Assembly (NCBI GenBank): GCA_022478985.1
Contig: JAKSZP010010613.1
Location: 124,001 to 188,000, forward strand
Direction of reading: 5' to 3'
From: Massospora cicadina
Lineage: Eukaryota > Entomophthoromycota > Entomophthoromycetes > Entomophthorales > Entomophthoraceae
DNA length: 64,000 nt
This document shows, in pieces, positions 11,607 through 23,279 of the stretch. Positions within the stretch are counted from its first letter, which is position 1, and every line of letters starts with the position of its first letter. A program made the translations under genes and the position numbers. The notes under the pieces were generated by a model, which ran no database searches, was not told the origin of the DNA, and was given only the letters and a program-made list of their open reading frames with translations.

Positions 11607-11620
11607 AAGGAGGGAGATAG
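11607..11620 (+). other. Element A polypurine tract
   Basis: AAGGAGGGAGATAG, nearly all purine, lies directly before the 3' LTR start. It is the expected primer for plus-strand DNA synthesis. Confidence 0.8.
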
Positions 11621-12550
11621 TGTCAGGATTGGGATCCTGAACAATTTCTCAGTTCTTTTGAACTGAGTATTATTTTCCTAATTTTTTAGATATCTGAATT
11701 CGATTAATTTGATTTTGATTATTTTTTAATTCACTTTATTCAATTTGATTTGATTAAAGTGAAACAATTGTTAAATTCAATTTGATTCAAAAAGGAACAA
11801 TTTTTTTGATTCAATTCGATTTGAATTTAATTATCATCATCCATTTTTAGGAATTTGCTTTAATTATAGTCGCATTGAGGGTCTTCCTATGCACTTTTGG
11901 GGTCATATGGACTCTAAAACTGAAGTGCATTGTGCAGTACCCTCAATGCATCAATTTATTGCCTTGCATCCCTAATCAATTGAGGTAATCTACCCTCAAT
12001 GCAACATTTTATTGTCTTATATCCCTAATCAATTGAGGTAATCTACCCTCAATTCTTATAATATAAATAAACCAGGCTAGCTAAGAGTAATCTTAAGCTA
12101 GCATAAAGGATTATAATACAATTTGATCTTTATTATCTTTTATATTAGTTATGATTATTTGGAACCTAGTACTTTTATTGCAGTTCTTCCTATCCAGTGT
12201 GCTGGTAATTATTGTGATGCCCACTGCCCAGGCCCACTTGCCACCTCCAAACCAGAACCCATTATTGATTTTCTTATTGAATAACTTGCCAAAGGGAGAA
12301 CCTTTCACCAAGACCTCAAACATTCCACCTTTCATGTACCACTATGCACCCCTTTTCCTTCTAGGGTATATAGGGGTATACATGATTTTCAAATAGTTTC
12401 ATAAATCATTTAGGACGTACTCTCTTCTTGCTCACCTTGAACAGGTCCTCATGGTGGGAGTACCAGTGACCAAAAATCTAAATGGATTTAATTTCAAGGC
12501 TTTTTTAAACCATATCATAATGAAAGTCACCTCCAAGCTGGTGCCTTACA
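11621..12550 (+). repeat. Element A 3' LTR
   Basis: 930 bp, about 97 percent identical to 6325-7254 by eye, with a few one-base indels. The TATA box, 53-bp repeats and 11-base start motif are all kept. Element C sequence resumes at 12551. Confidence 0.95.
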
Positions 12551-13560
12551 CTCTTCCAGTCAAATCTATTATAAAACAATACCTCATAATTGGTGGTGGG
12601 ATTGCGTGTTTCCTTGTAAAGAGGGATTCTTTAGATGTCCATATTATAAACAGTCAAGATGAATCTTACTCTGAATGTACTTACTGTGACCTGATCATAG
12701 CTAAGACCTGAGTCCATGCCATCATAGATACCAGTGCCCCTATCAACATAGTCTCCACCAAATTGGTGTCCAGGTTGGCATTAAAACTGGATGTGGAACA
12801 CCAGATGGTATACGGCACTGCTGGAGTGGAGAATACAGTCTCTGAGGGATCATACAGTGCGCTTCCGCTAGGTTTGGTTCTATTGTTGTGGTAGCTCCAG
12901 CTATAGTGTTACCAAATAGCAAATATGATCTGTTAATTGAAACTGCCTTCTTGTGACACTATGGGGCTGTTATGACGATTGAGACTTATGAAATATTGGG
13001 TCAGCAAATCCCAATCCACTTCACCTCTAACAAAATATCAAATGATCTGTTGCATATGGGGAATATTAATCTAGCTTATAGTTATGGAGTAATTCCAGTG
13101 TGCTACCATCGGTTAAAGGGCAAAACCTGGGCCCTTCCTTAACAGATATATGAATATCAAGGGCTGCCGCTCAGAGCTGCCAGACCTATATCTATTCCAT
13201 CTGGGCATCAAGTTGTATTGAACACTGACTTGGTGATTGAAATTTCTAGACGGACTCTATGGGGAGGTTATTGGGCCATATCAGCAATCATGGTTTGAGC
13301 CCCACGTGGCCCCAGGCATTATTTTACCAGGGCAGGGGGAAATCAAAGTTTTGCTTACAAATCTACAAACAGTACCACTGCAAATCCGCCGGCACCAAAT
13401 AGTGGCATATTTACACTTAATCCCTGTTGAGGAGGTTCTTTTGATTTATGACTTTGGGTCACTGGAGGAATTTGGTCTGCCTTCCAAACCACATCTCAGA
13501 GTAATGGCAGTTGTATCGCATGATGAATTATTGATTAATGGCAGAACCACAGAAGGATAG
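12551..13560 (+). pseudogene. Element C protease region
   Basis: Continuation of element C after element A. The 12551-12711 frame is the gag-protease linker. Near 12711-12780 a retropepsin active-site block reads AIIDTSAPINIVSTKL, with Ser-Ala in place of the usual Gly-Ala. The 13237-13560 frame encodes the linker between protease and RT. Stops between the frames and the altered active site indicate a dead protease. Gene order matches other gypsy elements. Confidence 0.7.
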
Positions 13561-16145
13561 GGCAATCGCTTTATTATAAAAATATAAAATGATTTTTACT
13601 GTTGATGACCATGATTTAGGATGCGCGCAGGGGGGTGGTTCATAGGCTGGACACTGGAGATCATCCTCCCATCAGGTCAAGGCCAATCTGCCAATCAAGG
13701 GTTTCAGAAGAAGTTGTAACCAAGGAAATTGACAAGCTATTAGTACATTGGATGCTTGAACCATCAAAGAGTCCATGAGCTTCACCCATTCTAATTGTTA
13801 AAAAGAAGGATGGCACCAAACGCGTAGTAATTGACTACTGGAAGCTCAACAGCATCACCAAAAAGGACTCATATCCCTTACCACAGATTGAAGACACTTT
13901 AGATTGGCTAGGGGGAGCTCATTTCTTCTCAGCTATGGACCTGATCTCGGGCTATTGGCAAATCGGGTTGCCACCAGCAGAGCAGGAGAAGTGTTTGGTA
14001 ATCACATCTAAAGGTTTTTTCAACCAACCCAGATGCCACAAGGGCTGTGTAATGCCTCAACTACATTTCAATGGGCAATGGACACTATTCTTAGGGGACT
14101 TAAAACTGTCTTGCATCCTTGTATAACTTGATAACATTAATGTTTTCTCCCAAACCTTCTCTGAACACCTCAATCATCTAGAAGCTGTATTCCACTGGCT
14201 CACTGAGGCCAATGTCAAGATCAAACCCCATAAATGCCACTTCTTTAAGGACCAGCTGGAGTACCTTGGGTTTTTGGTTGATACCACAGGGCTAAGACCT
14301 CAACCAGCCAAAGTGGAAGTTATTCAAAAAATGACTCCACCCAATAGCAAGCGGGATAAACAGATCTTTTTGGGAATGGTCATATATTACCGGCGCTTCA
14401 TCCCTAACTTCAGCTGTATTGGGGGCCCACTATTTGAGTTATTAAGAAAGGACACTATATTTGAATGGTTGGAATGTCAGCAATGCGCTTTTGATACGCT
14501 TTAAATGGCATTAACCAGTGCGCTGGTGTTACACTATCCCAATTTCAAAAAGAGTTCTTTTTTCATACAGATGCATCCCTTTCCACTGTAGGGGCAGTCC
14601 TATCCCAAAAAGATAAGGAAGGAGAAGAGCATCCTGAAGCATACTGTAGTCATATTTTGAACAGCCATGAGCGCAATTACACCATGACTGAGCAGGAGTG
14701 CTTGGCGGTGATCTACACCTATAAGCAATTTCAGGTGTATTTGCATGGGGTGAAATTCAAAATGGTAATGTATCATGCCTTGCTACTCTGGTTACAATGT
14801 CTTAAAGAACTGGAAGGACGTCTGGCCCGATGGGCTCTTAAATTGCAGGCATACAATTTTGAAATTATTTACCAACCTGGAGTAAAACATCAGAATGCCA
14901 ATTATTTATCAAGATTATCTATGATTGCAGTTATGGCAGATCTACGTGATATCATATTTGATAAAATGCTTAGTGGCAAGTATGACAATGAACCGCCCCC
15001 ATTTATCAAGGTATTGGATGGAATAAGGGCCAATACATTCCAGAAAAATGTGGAATTATATATGCAGATAGGGGACACTACCGTGAATATCCCAAGATCT
15101 TCCAGCCACCCAACTATTATGAGTGCACACTGAGTGGTTGTACATGATGGAGTGCGTAAGACCATGGAATTATTGCAGCCTTGGTATTACTGGGAAAGCA
15201 TTAACTTCGATGTACTTGATACTATCTCCTCCTGTCACCAATGCCAAGTGGAAAAGCCGTTCCACCAGAAGACTTCATACCGGTTAGTAAAGCCGCACTT
15301 TTCCTGGAACACCAATTTGATTGATGTTGTGGGTCCCTTGCCAACAGGGGCAAACTGGTCTAAATACATCCTGGTAGCAATTGATCACTTGACCAGGTGG
15401 GTTGAGGCATGACCAATACGCAATTTGGGGGCACTAATGGTGGCCAAGTTTGTTATGGAGTGTATAATTTAGCAACATGGTTGTCCCCAATTCATCCTTA
15501 TTGACAATAAGATTAACTTCACTTCACTCATTCTACCTAAGATTAACGAGCTGATGGCCATCTATGGGGTAATAACAACTCCATATCACACTGAGTCCAA
15601 TGGAATGATTGAACGGGTTAATGGGACCCTGGTGAACATACTCCAGAAGTTGGTCACAGATAGGCCCTCTGATTGGAGTACCCTCCTTTATACCGCGGTG
15701 TTCACCTACAACATTAGCTACTATTCTGCCAAGGGGAAAAGCCCATTTCATTTGCTTTACAGATGGCACCCTGCTCTGCCCGCCCTTATATATGCATGTG
15801 TAGAGAACACTGGCGTAATGGATCCACAACACTATTTGACCATTCTAACGAATAAGCTGATCAATTTACAAACTGAAGCATACTTATTAAGCTTAGCCAA
15901 GAGAATCAAAAGCCAGGCTGCCAATCAGGTACGGTGGAGTGGCCTAGCACAGTTCAAGGATGGAGACATGGTCCTATTCCATGATCAACATGGGTTTGGC
16001 CAGAAACACAAGCTGGCCAGTATCTGGATCTGACCATTCAAAGTCATTGAGAAGACAGGTATAGATGAATATACTATCAAGGACCCCTCTAGTGGTCAGA
16101 TCATCAACTGAGTGCATGTGAAGTTCCTCCAGGCATATAAGCAAT
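13561..16145 (+). pseudogene. Element C pol: RT, RNase H, integrase
   Basis: RT spans about 13700-14500 (SPILIVKKKDG, AMDLISGYWQI, then LGFLVDTTGLRPQ). The YLDD box at 14124-14135 reads stop-Leu-Asp-Asn, so polymerase is inactive. RNase H covers about 14510-14930 (SHERNYTMTEQECLAVIYTY, LARWALKLQAYNF). Integrase covers 15134-16140: zinc region ending in CHQCQ, core with IDVVGPLPTG and an ILIDNK block in place of the usual D-G-x-F motif, and PYHTESNGMIERVNGTL with the catalytic Glu. The C-terminal SH3-like part ends near 16140. No chromodomain is seen. Frame changes and stops occur throughout. Confidence 0.85.
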
Positions 16146-16165
16146 AGGAGACTTATTGTCCAGTC

Positions 16166-16177
16166 AAGGAGGGGTAA
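16166..16177 (+). other. Element C polypurine tract
   Basis: AAGGAGGGGTAA immediately precedes the 3' LTR start TGTCACAATTC. Confidence 0.75.
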
Positions 16178-16533
16178 TGTCACAATTCCAATATGACTGG
16201 ATGATAAGCCCTAGGTCATGAGAGCGGGATGGATTGATCCGCTGAGATTGATATGAGTAATGGTAATTTGAGCGCCTCGAAATTAGGCGATATTGGGTTT
16301 TTGTAAAATCGCCTCAAATAAGCGTCATGAGATTAATGAAGGAAGAATTGACATAAGCAATGAGATATGGAAAATTGAGTTACTAAGCCATGAAAGTGAT
16401 ATCATCTGAAGTTGCTATGATATAAGTGGGATGAGATGATTGGGGAAGTTAGGTCGTTTTGTAGTTTTAAAATTAGTTAAACAGCGAGAATCAGCTTATT
16501 AAATATATTATTAAAGAAGATTTGTGGGAGTGA
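16178..16533 (+). repeat. Element C 3' LTR, left part
   Basis: Matches the first 356 bases or so of the 5' LTR at 4615. It is interrupted after AAGATTTGTGGGAGTGA by the LINE. The remaining 140 bases follow at 21828-21967. Confidence 0.9.
16517..16533. repeat. LINE target duplication, left copy
   Basis: AAGATTTGTGGGAGTGA; the right copy at 21811-21827 reads AAGATTTGCGGGAGTGA, one mismatch in 17. A duplication of this length is typical of target-primed reverse transcription. Confidence 0.85.
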
Positions 16534-16771
16534 CTTTTCTCTCTCGTTGCAATCACTTTTGCAACCTATTCAATTCAAGTCTGAATCTAGTTTAATAAAT
16601 CTCATAGAGGAGATTAGTCTGCGCCCATGTCAGGGAGCAGTTGGGCAAGTAAGGTAAGAGGAGCAGGTGGGAGGCCCGCAGCCTCAAACGTTCAAAAACG
16701 CCCTGTAGAAACTGGCGGAATAGAAAAAAATTTCAAAAACTAGCAGTCACTATTTCCTCAGAAATCCTCGC

Positions 16772-18040
16772 TTGGCAAGTACAATGCAACTAGTACATCA
16801 ATACGCCGCACTCCCAGCCACTTTTGTCGGTGGAATACAAAGTCTGCATATTTCTGGACATCCAACAAATGGCTTTATGGGAAAAATATTGTGGGGATGT
16901 GCACACTTTTTTCCCGATCGCGGTGTATGTCACACCTCATTCCATATCACACAGTTGGCTGGACCTAGGTTTCAAAAACAAGGAGGTAGCAGACAAGGCT
17001 GCTGTGGTGCGCATAGTGATTGACCTCCCCGAAGGGCAACGGGTCATCAAAACAAAATGCACTAGATAGACAAAATCCAACCAAATTTTCCTCACGTTCA
17101 ACTTTTTGCCTACTACGGTAAAACGTGACAATTTGGAACAACACCTAAATTATGGTCTCGCTGTCTTCAGCGAAATACAATCTTTTGAAATGCAACGCTT
17201 TACGCTGATGCCACACCTGTGCACCAGCAAAGCCATCACAGTTCTGACCCCAACTGAGGCATTGCGAAGGACCTAACCCAGATCACACACTCCACTTTTA
17301 TTAACATCTAAGGGCATATTACCCACCCTTTCCAGGTAACTGTGGACAGCGCGCCCCCCATCTGCACCCACTGTGATGCATTTGGCCATAAGGCACATGC
17401 ATGCCCTTCAAGGAGGGCATCACATTCCAAGAGCACCCCTCAGCAGCCATGGCCAGCAGATAGGCGCACTACGAACCAATTATAAGCACCAAAGAGGCTT
17501 TCCCATGGGGAGCATAAGGCTGCTACCTTCTGGTAAAACCTATTTCCCCACAAGAGCGAAAGAATGCCAAGCAGGCCCGCAGGGCCACGGCCAAGGAAGA
17601 GGCCAAAGTCACCACCACTATCCCACACTCCCAATGCCAGGAGGACATCAAAACCTTTGTGGCAGAAGCAAATTGAAAATCCACCTACCAATCAGATTGG
17701 GAAGCCCATACCAATTGGGCCACCCAATCTGAGGATCCGATGGGTGACTCAAATTCTCCCAATCTTTGCAACCAAGCTCTGGTCAAAACTGACTTGGCCT
17801 ACACCCTACCTGAAAAAAAAAATTTTCACCCCACTCAAAGGTGCACTGAACTCATCCACACCGCAAAAAATTCATCCAATGTCAGGGAAACAAAAAGCGA
17901 AGGCAAAAGCCAATGCAAACCTTTCTGCAAAAATTAACAATGATACTGATAGCATTGCTGCAAACACCCGCGCTGCCATGAAGGCCCATGGGGATCTAGA
18001 GAAGGCTAGTGGGCCCAGGTGCCCACCCCCTCGCACCTAA
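16772..18040 (+). pseudogene. LINE ORF1, RNA-binding gag-like protein
   Basis: Degenerate first ORF in shifting frames: 16824-17069 gives an N-terminal part (VDLPEGQ-like end), and 17373-18040 gives basic, Pro- and Lys-rich sequence. A CCHC knuckle, CTHCDAFGHKAHAC, starts at 17363 with exact C-x2-C-x4-H-x4-C spacing. The C-terminal part (about 17564-18020) is rich in KAKAKAN-like basic repeats, consistent with nucleic acid binding. In LINEs this protein coats the RNA. The ORF ends just before ORF2, whose ATG is at 18047. Confidence 0.7.
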
Positions 18041-18046
18041 GGTGCA

Positions 18047-21000
18047 ATGGGGGAAACCTTCACTTTAGGGATGTTGAATATCGCCAGACTCAAGGCCTCA
18101 CTATCCCAGGCTAGTAAACTGAGTTTTTTACAACAAAATTTACCCGTGGATATCCTGGCCATCCAGGAGTCCCACTGTCTGAAAGGTTCCAAGGAGGCTT
18201 GGAAAACAACGCTCCTCCCTTCACTATCCTTTTGGTCAAAGCACTGTGGGGTGCTAATTCAGAAAAATAATTTTTAAAATTTTATCGTCAAAAACCTTCC
18301 TCAATGGCTGAGTCCTTGTTGTCACTTTTTTGTGGGCTGACATGGTACATGCTATTGTCAACATCTATGCCCCAAACGGTGCATGAGAGTGTCAGGAATT
18401 TTTCTCATTGATCAAATCCCTTCCATTACCCCCTGACCCTTTCATAGTCGGTGACATGAACTGTTGGCTAAACACTCCAATGGACTGGTGGCCTTCCTCC
18501 TCCCACACCCCCCAGGGCCACGTTGAACTTCACGTTCTAAAGGCCACCCTTGGGTTAATGGATGCGCTGTCACAGCAAGCCCCGCTGCTCGAGAACATGA
18601 CATGCCCCCACATCCACAATGCCCAATTAAGGTCCATGTCCCGCATCAACCTTATCCTTATGCCAGTGAAATTCCAACCCCACATATCCCACTTTAAAAC
18701 AACAAAAATAGAATTCTCCAACCATCACCTGGTCTCAATAACCTACCACCTACCTGTCACAGCTGCTAAGGCCCCACATTGGTGCAAAATCCGCCCCCCC
18801 CTGAGCTCACATCACCAATATTTTCCACATGGGTGGAATCAGCAACTTTGGTAAAAGCGTTTGTTGCACCGTTTTGCGCGGACCCTATTTCCACATGGGC
18901 AACTTTCAAAGAAGATACCATCTGCCAATCTCGCCACCTCTCCTCCAGATGCTCACAAGCCACATCAGCTGTCATTTTGCGTGCTCTGGCAGAGTTGGCA
19001 CACCTGGAGTCCAACATCCCGGCTACAGGATACAGCTCTGCATGGGGCCAGAAGTGGGTGGAGGCAGCCGCCCACCTCAACGCGCTAGAAAGGCAACACA
19101 AACATCAGGTTTGTGTTCAGTACAGGGCCAAACATATCACAAAAGGTGACAAGTACACCGCATGTTTTTTTAAAAAAATTTCGCACCATGCCAGAGTGTG
19201 GCCTGCACACAGGTGCGAATATTGGATGATTCCGTTGTGGATATGCCAGCCAAAGTGGCAATCAAAACACAAAAGTATTACTCTAAGTTGTACCAATCTG
19301 ATCCAATTCAGCTGGCTGAAGTGGCAGAATTTCTCGACTGAGCCCACATCTGCACTGTTTCCCGATACCCAGAAATAATGAATTTGATTACTCCAAACAA
19401 ATTATGGACAGCCATTTGTGGTGCACCAAACCATAAATGCCCAGGCCCGGATGGCATTCCATATGAATTCTATAAAAAGTACTTCAAATATATATCCCCA
19501 CTACTGTTGGCCTCACTCAACCAGAATTTTTTGGAAATGCGCCCCCTGCCATGAGGACAAGAGGCCTTCACCATCACACTTTTCAAGAAAGGGGACAAGC
19601 TAGACTTAGCCAACTGGCGCCTCATTTCTTTAACTAACACAGATACAAAAATTTTAACAAAAATCATGGCTAACCGTTTAGGGATTGTAGCATCTGCCAC
19701 CATTCCCCAGAACAATTTGGTTTCATACCCAGAAGGTCGATTTGGGACAACGTGCACTTGGTGGCCAATGTGTGCCAATCCACAGCCTCTGGGGCACTGG
19801 CATTTTTGGACCAACAGAAGGCCTATGATAGAGTAAACTGGGAATACCTCAGGGCCTACCTCCATCAATTCCGCTTACCTCCTCGCTTCATCAACTGGGT
19901 GATGCTACTCACGGAATCTGCAACAATGGCAGTACGTGGCCCTGGCTTCCTAACAAAATTAGTCCACCCTCAAATGGGATTGCGACAAGGGGACCCCCTC
20001 AGCCCACTCTTATACAACTTCAGCCTTGACCCACTACTTCGAAACATGAATGCCCAACTCACTGGGGTCCATGTGACAGGCCAAGCCCCAGTCAATATAA
20101 TGGCGTTTTCAGATGACTGCGTGGTTGGGTTTCTAATAATAAAGATGCACGCGCACTTGAATCTCTCATCCAGGAGTATTCCCGGGTAAGTAATGCTGCA
20201 CTGAACGCCTCCAAAACCAAAATCTTCCTCCTTGGTTGGTATCAAAACTGCTGGGCCCCTGCAACCAGTGCCCAGCCCGGACCATCTGCTCACAAACGCG
20301 CTCGCCCTCCCAGCTCACCCCACACCACCCCAATGGTGCTCCCCTTTGTGCCACGCCCTACCATAGGGCCAATCCGCATCTTGGAATGTGGGTGGAGGCA
20401 GGCAGATATGCATCAGCAGTAATGGAGAGTCATATTCTAGACAACGTGACAAAGCGCATCGCCTCCCTCAGAGCCCACCCTACTTCCCTTACTGGTAGGG
20501 TCGTTTTGGCCAACTCTATGCTCCTCTCCAAAGTCTGGTTTGGAGCTCACGCCATCCCCTTCTCCCCAAGCTTCTTCAAATCCTTGCATGCCCTGCTGCA
20601 AGGATGACTATGGTCAGGCCGCCCTCCACCAGTACGGTTAGAAGTCATGTTTGGCCCTCATCAGCATGGTGGCATGGGCCTGCTTGTCCTCAGAGCCCAT
20701 GTGGCCAAGATCTTGGGTACCTAAATTGCGGCCATCACCGCCCCTACACTCCCCTCCCAACACTGGTCCCACGCGGCCTGCTCCAACTTCTCCCGCGCCT
20801 TGGGCCTCAACAATCCATCAAACCCCCACTCCCTGATGAAATACCTGGCTTCATACCCATCGGCCACAGGTCCTCAAGGTACTTAAACCCACTACAAACG
20901 AATCCTACTCTCCGTGCAGAGCGCTGAGTGGAGAATTCGTATTAGCGGACATACAACCAGAAGAGGCCGCCCCTCTCCTCAGTTCACACAAGAGGTACAG

Positions 21001-21750
21001 GGGCTACCCATCCATGATGGCGTGATCCCCATACGGCCCCATGTCCTATCCAGGGTGGACTGCCTGGACATGATGGACATCCCTTACTCCATTGAGACCT
21101 AAAAAACCATCTGGAAATACGCTCACCTTCTCTCTGTTGCAGCCTCAAATCCGCTCCCATGTGTGGCACTGCCTGAGGCGGGTGTACCGTACAGATGAGC
21201 TCTCTAACGCTTTACACTCATCCTGAGTCATGTGTGGCCAGTATGGAACGCTGTTCCACCGCCTGGAGAAGTTTCCTACCTCTAAAGTGATATGGCGCGA
21301 AGTTCAACGTTTACTGGGCCAGAACCAAACACATCCCTTCAGTCTGTCAAGAGATATGTTTGCTTTATCAATGGCCTCCCCCTTCCACCCTCCCTCCGTG
21401 CTCTGGTGGTTGCAATCGCCATGTGGACCATCCACACGATTGTCTTGGATGCCATCGCAGGCTCCATCCCCACCCTCCCAGAAGCTGTCCACAGATTCTG
21501 GTCTCATTTGGTGGACCACTTTCAAGCGTGGATGTTTGAAACCTCCCACCGCGCCGCCGACAGCTGGTATCCTCCTGGCTCCCAGATTGGCTCATCAAAT
21601 CAGACCCCTTCCTCCACACGTGTTCAATTGTGGCTACGGCCCCTTCACGCGTTCCCTCCCCTTCCCCATAAGTGGCGTTCCCGCTGGCAACAAGAGATAG
21701 CATCGCTTCTCTGGGGTGCCTTCCCTGTTACTAAGTGTTGTCTCAGTTGA
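18047..21750 (+). pseudogene. LINE ORF2, endonuclease and reverse transcriptase
   Basis: The endonuclease domain starts at 18047 (TLGMLNIARLKA, DILAIQESH) and continues at 18408-18854 (IVGDMNCWLN, RINLILMPVKF, FSNHHLVS). The usual Asp before LI and the Ser-Asp-His motif are changed. RT begins near 19420 (CPGPDGIPYEFYKKYF) and is clearest in 19752-20189 (LDQQKAYDRV, GLRQGDPLSPLLY, FSDD at 20106-20117). 20236-20607 holds the thumb-like LTGRVVLANSMLLSKVW block, and the GGMGLL block follows in another frame near 20660. A C-terminal Cys-rich zf-RVT-like part lies around 21180-21330. At least six frame changes break the gene. Confidence 0.85.
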
Positions 21751-21810
21751 GTCAATTTTGGAAGTGTCAGTCTCATGGTCAGCCTTCCCCGCAATAGATT
21801 TAAAATTCAA

Positions 21811-21827
21811 AAGATTTGCGGGAGTGA
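21811..21827. repeat. LINE target duplication, right copy
   Basis: AAGATTTGCGGGAGTGA, paired with 16517-16533. Confidence 0.85.
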
Positions 21828-21967
21828 GTGCTCCATATTTATTTTAAAAGTCTATTCTTTTATTTCCAGGGCAACAATCATCACATCGTTGGTCCTAATT
21901 TCTCAGTGGGTTAAATCCTGTGCAAAACCCTTCAGTGTATCCCTCACATACTGCCAATTTTATAACA
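21828..21967 (+). repeat. Element C 3' LTR, right part
   Basis: Matches the last 140 or so bases of the 5' LTR (ending at 5114), terminating TTTATAACA, followed by the target duplication GGTCT at 21968-21972. Confidence 0.9.
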
Positions 21968-21972
21968 GGTCT

Positions 21973-23100
21973 CATGCCAATGGGTTTTCCGTGGGGTTAA
22001 GACATGAGGTGCGTGGTAGTACAGTAAGGCACGGTGATCTGTACATACATGGAAGGATTGTGATGAGCCATACAAGTGATGACGCCAATAGGTCAGCGCA
22101 TCAACCACTACTAATAACTCTTTATCATATATGACGTAATTTAGCTCTGGTAGAGCATCTTCCTATAAAAATATCCCACAATATGCTCTATTCCATCTTT
22201 GCCTACTTGTAATAGGGCCACCGCTATGGTGAAGTTGTAGGCATCTGAAGCAACAATAAACTCTTTACTGGGGTCGAAATGGTGAAAAATGGATGTGGAC
22301 AGCAAAGTACACTTTACTGCTTGGAAGGCATTCTGCAAAGTTGAGGACCATTGCAGTACTTTTGCCTCACTTGCCTTATATAAAGGCGTGCCAACTTCAG
22401 AAAGATTTGGTGTGAATTTCTTAAGGAACGTACACGTCCCCAAAAAACTCCTCAATTCCTTAACTGAAGTTGGAATAGGCCACTCATGAATCACCTTCTC
22501 CTTGTCTGGATTTTGCATGTGTCCTTGGTCAAACATGACGTTGCCCAGGAAGGTGACTTGGGACTTAAAGAACTCACACTTACTAATCTTCAGCGTAAGG
22601 TTGGCAGCCCTCAAACGCTCCACCACCTGCCAAAGGTGTACTGTATGGGACTCATTGTCAGGGGAAAATACCAAAATATCATCCATATAAGCTACCGCGC
22701 ATACCCCCAGCAGGTCCCCCAAGGCTGCATCAATACAGCGTTGAAAGATAGCAGGAGCATTTTTAAGCCCAAAGGGCATAACCCAAAATTGAAAAAAAAT
22801 CTGGTGTGGAATGCGGTCAACCACTCTGGCCCTTCTTGATCCAGATCTGATTTAACACATTTGAACAATATAACTTGGAAAAGACTCTCGCCTTCTCCAC
22901 ATAGCATGCAATCTGTGATTTCAGTGGGATGGTATGTAAGTCTGGTACTGTGACGTTATGAGATTCTCATAATCTACGCATGGACGTAAGGTACCATCAG
23001 CCTTCTCTATAAAGAGAAGTGGGGAGCATACTGGGGTGGTGCGCTGAAAAATTGCGCCTTTAGTTAATTTCTCCTTAACCCACACATCTAATACTGCTTC
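21973..23100 (-). pseudogene. B1 reverse transcriptase and RNase H
   Basis: Minus-strand pol continuing from element B1. 22141-22824 encodes the RT palm (WVMPFGLKNAPAIFQR), intact YMDD (VAYMDDILVFS, codons at 22678-22689), the thumb region (TFLGNVMFDQGH) and the start of RNase H (VASDAYNFTIAVALLQ). The 21973-22140 part is RNase H. The N-terminal RT part lies upstream of 22824 in broken frames, near 22830-23100. It is close to the B2 RT at 54162-54959, in which YMDD has become YMDV. Single-base frame changes separate the parts. Confidence 0.85.
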
Positions 23101-23279
23101 CTCCCATATGGTAAAAGGTAAATCGTGGAAGATATATGCACCATATCAACAGTGAGCTTGAACTTGCAATCAAACTCTTAATGAGCAGGTAATTCACTTG
23201 CTAAAGCTGCACCAAATGATGATTACAGACCCTCCAAACAGGAAGGTAAAGGTACCTCCAGTGAGGGCTTCAACAATGG

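Larger units (their letters stand above)
6325..12550 (+). mobile_element. Chromovirus element A, two 930-bp LTRs
   Basis: Best-preserved LTR retrotransposon of the window, 6226 bp, inserted in the gag region of element C. LTRs at 6325-7254 and 11621-12550 are the same length, start TGTCAG and end CTTACA, and differ at roughly 3 percent of positions by hand comparison. Order: self-priming site, gag with CCHC, protease, RT (YLDD intact), RNase H, integrase, chromodomain, polypurine tract. It belongs to the chromodomain gypsy group, with a priming site like Tf1/sushi. The coding region has several single-base frame changes. The flanking 5-mers (GAGCT and CTCTT) do not match, so no target duplication is evident. 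Confidence 0.95.
16534..21810 (+). mobile_element. Non-LTR retrotransposon (LINE) in C 3' LTR
   Basis: 5277-bp element bounded by a 17-bp duplication. It carries an ORF1 with a CCHC knuckle and an ORF2 with an AP-type endonuclease followed by reverse transcriptase, the standard LINE layout. The 5' part starts with a pyrimidine-rich stretch. No long poly(A) tail is visible at the 3' end. GC content is clearly higher than in the surrounding LTR elements, especially over 17300-21700. Its clade is uncertain; fungal Tad-like LINEs are a candidate. Several frameshifts and stops mean it is not active as read. Confidence 0.9.
4615..21967 (+). mobile_element. Gypsy element C (hosts A and a LINE)
   Basis: LTR retrotransposon inserted in B1. 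It has a 5' LTR (4615-5114), PBS, gag (to 6324), protease (from 12551), RT-RNase H-integrase (to about 16145), polypurine tract and a 3' LTR split by a LINE. Without the two nested insertions it measures about 5.8 kb. The 5-bp target duplication GGTCT flanks it. Domain order protease-RT-RNase H-integrase places it in Ty3/gypsy. I see no chromodomain after integrase, unlike A, B and D. Many stops, a lost RT tyrosine and clearly diverged LTRs mark it as old and dead. Confidence 0.9.

Noticed and set aside
18779..19378. 199-codon plus-strand frame as a distinct protein
   Set aside because: It falls within the LINE ORF2 between endonuclease and RT and overlaps other frames; part of it may be ORF2 linker, but it is not a separate gene.
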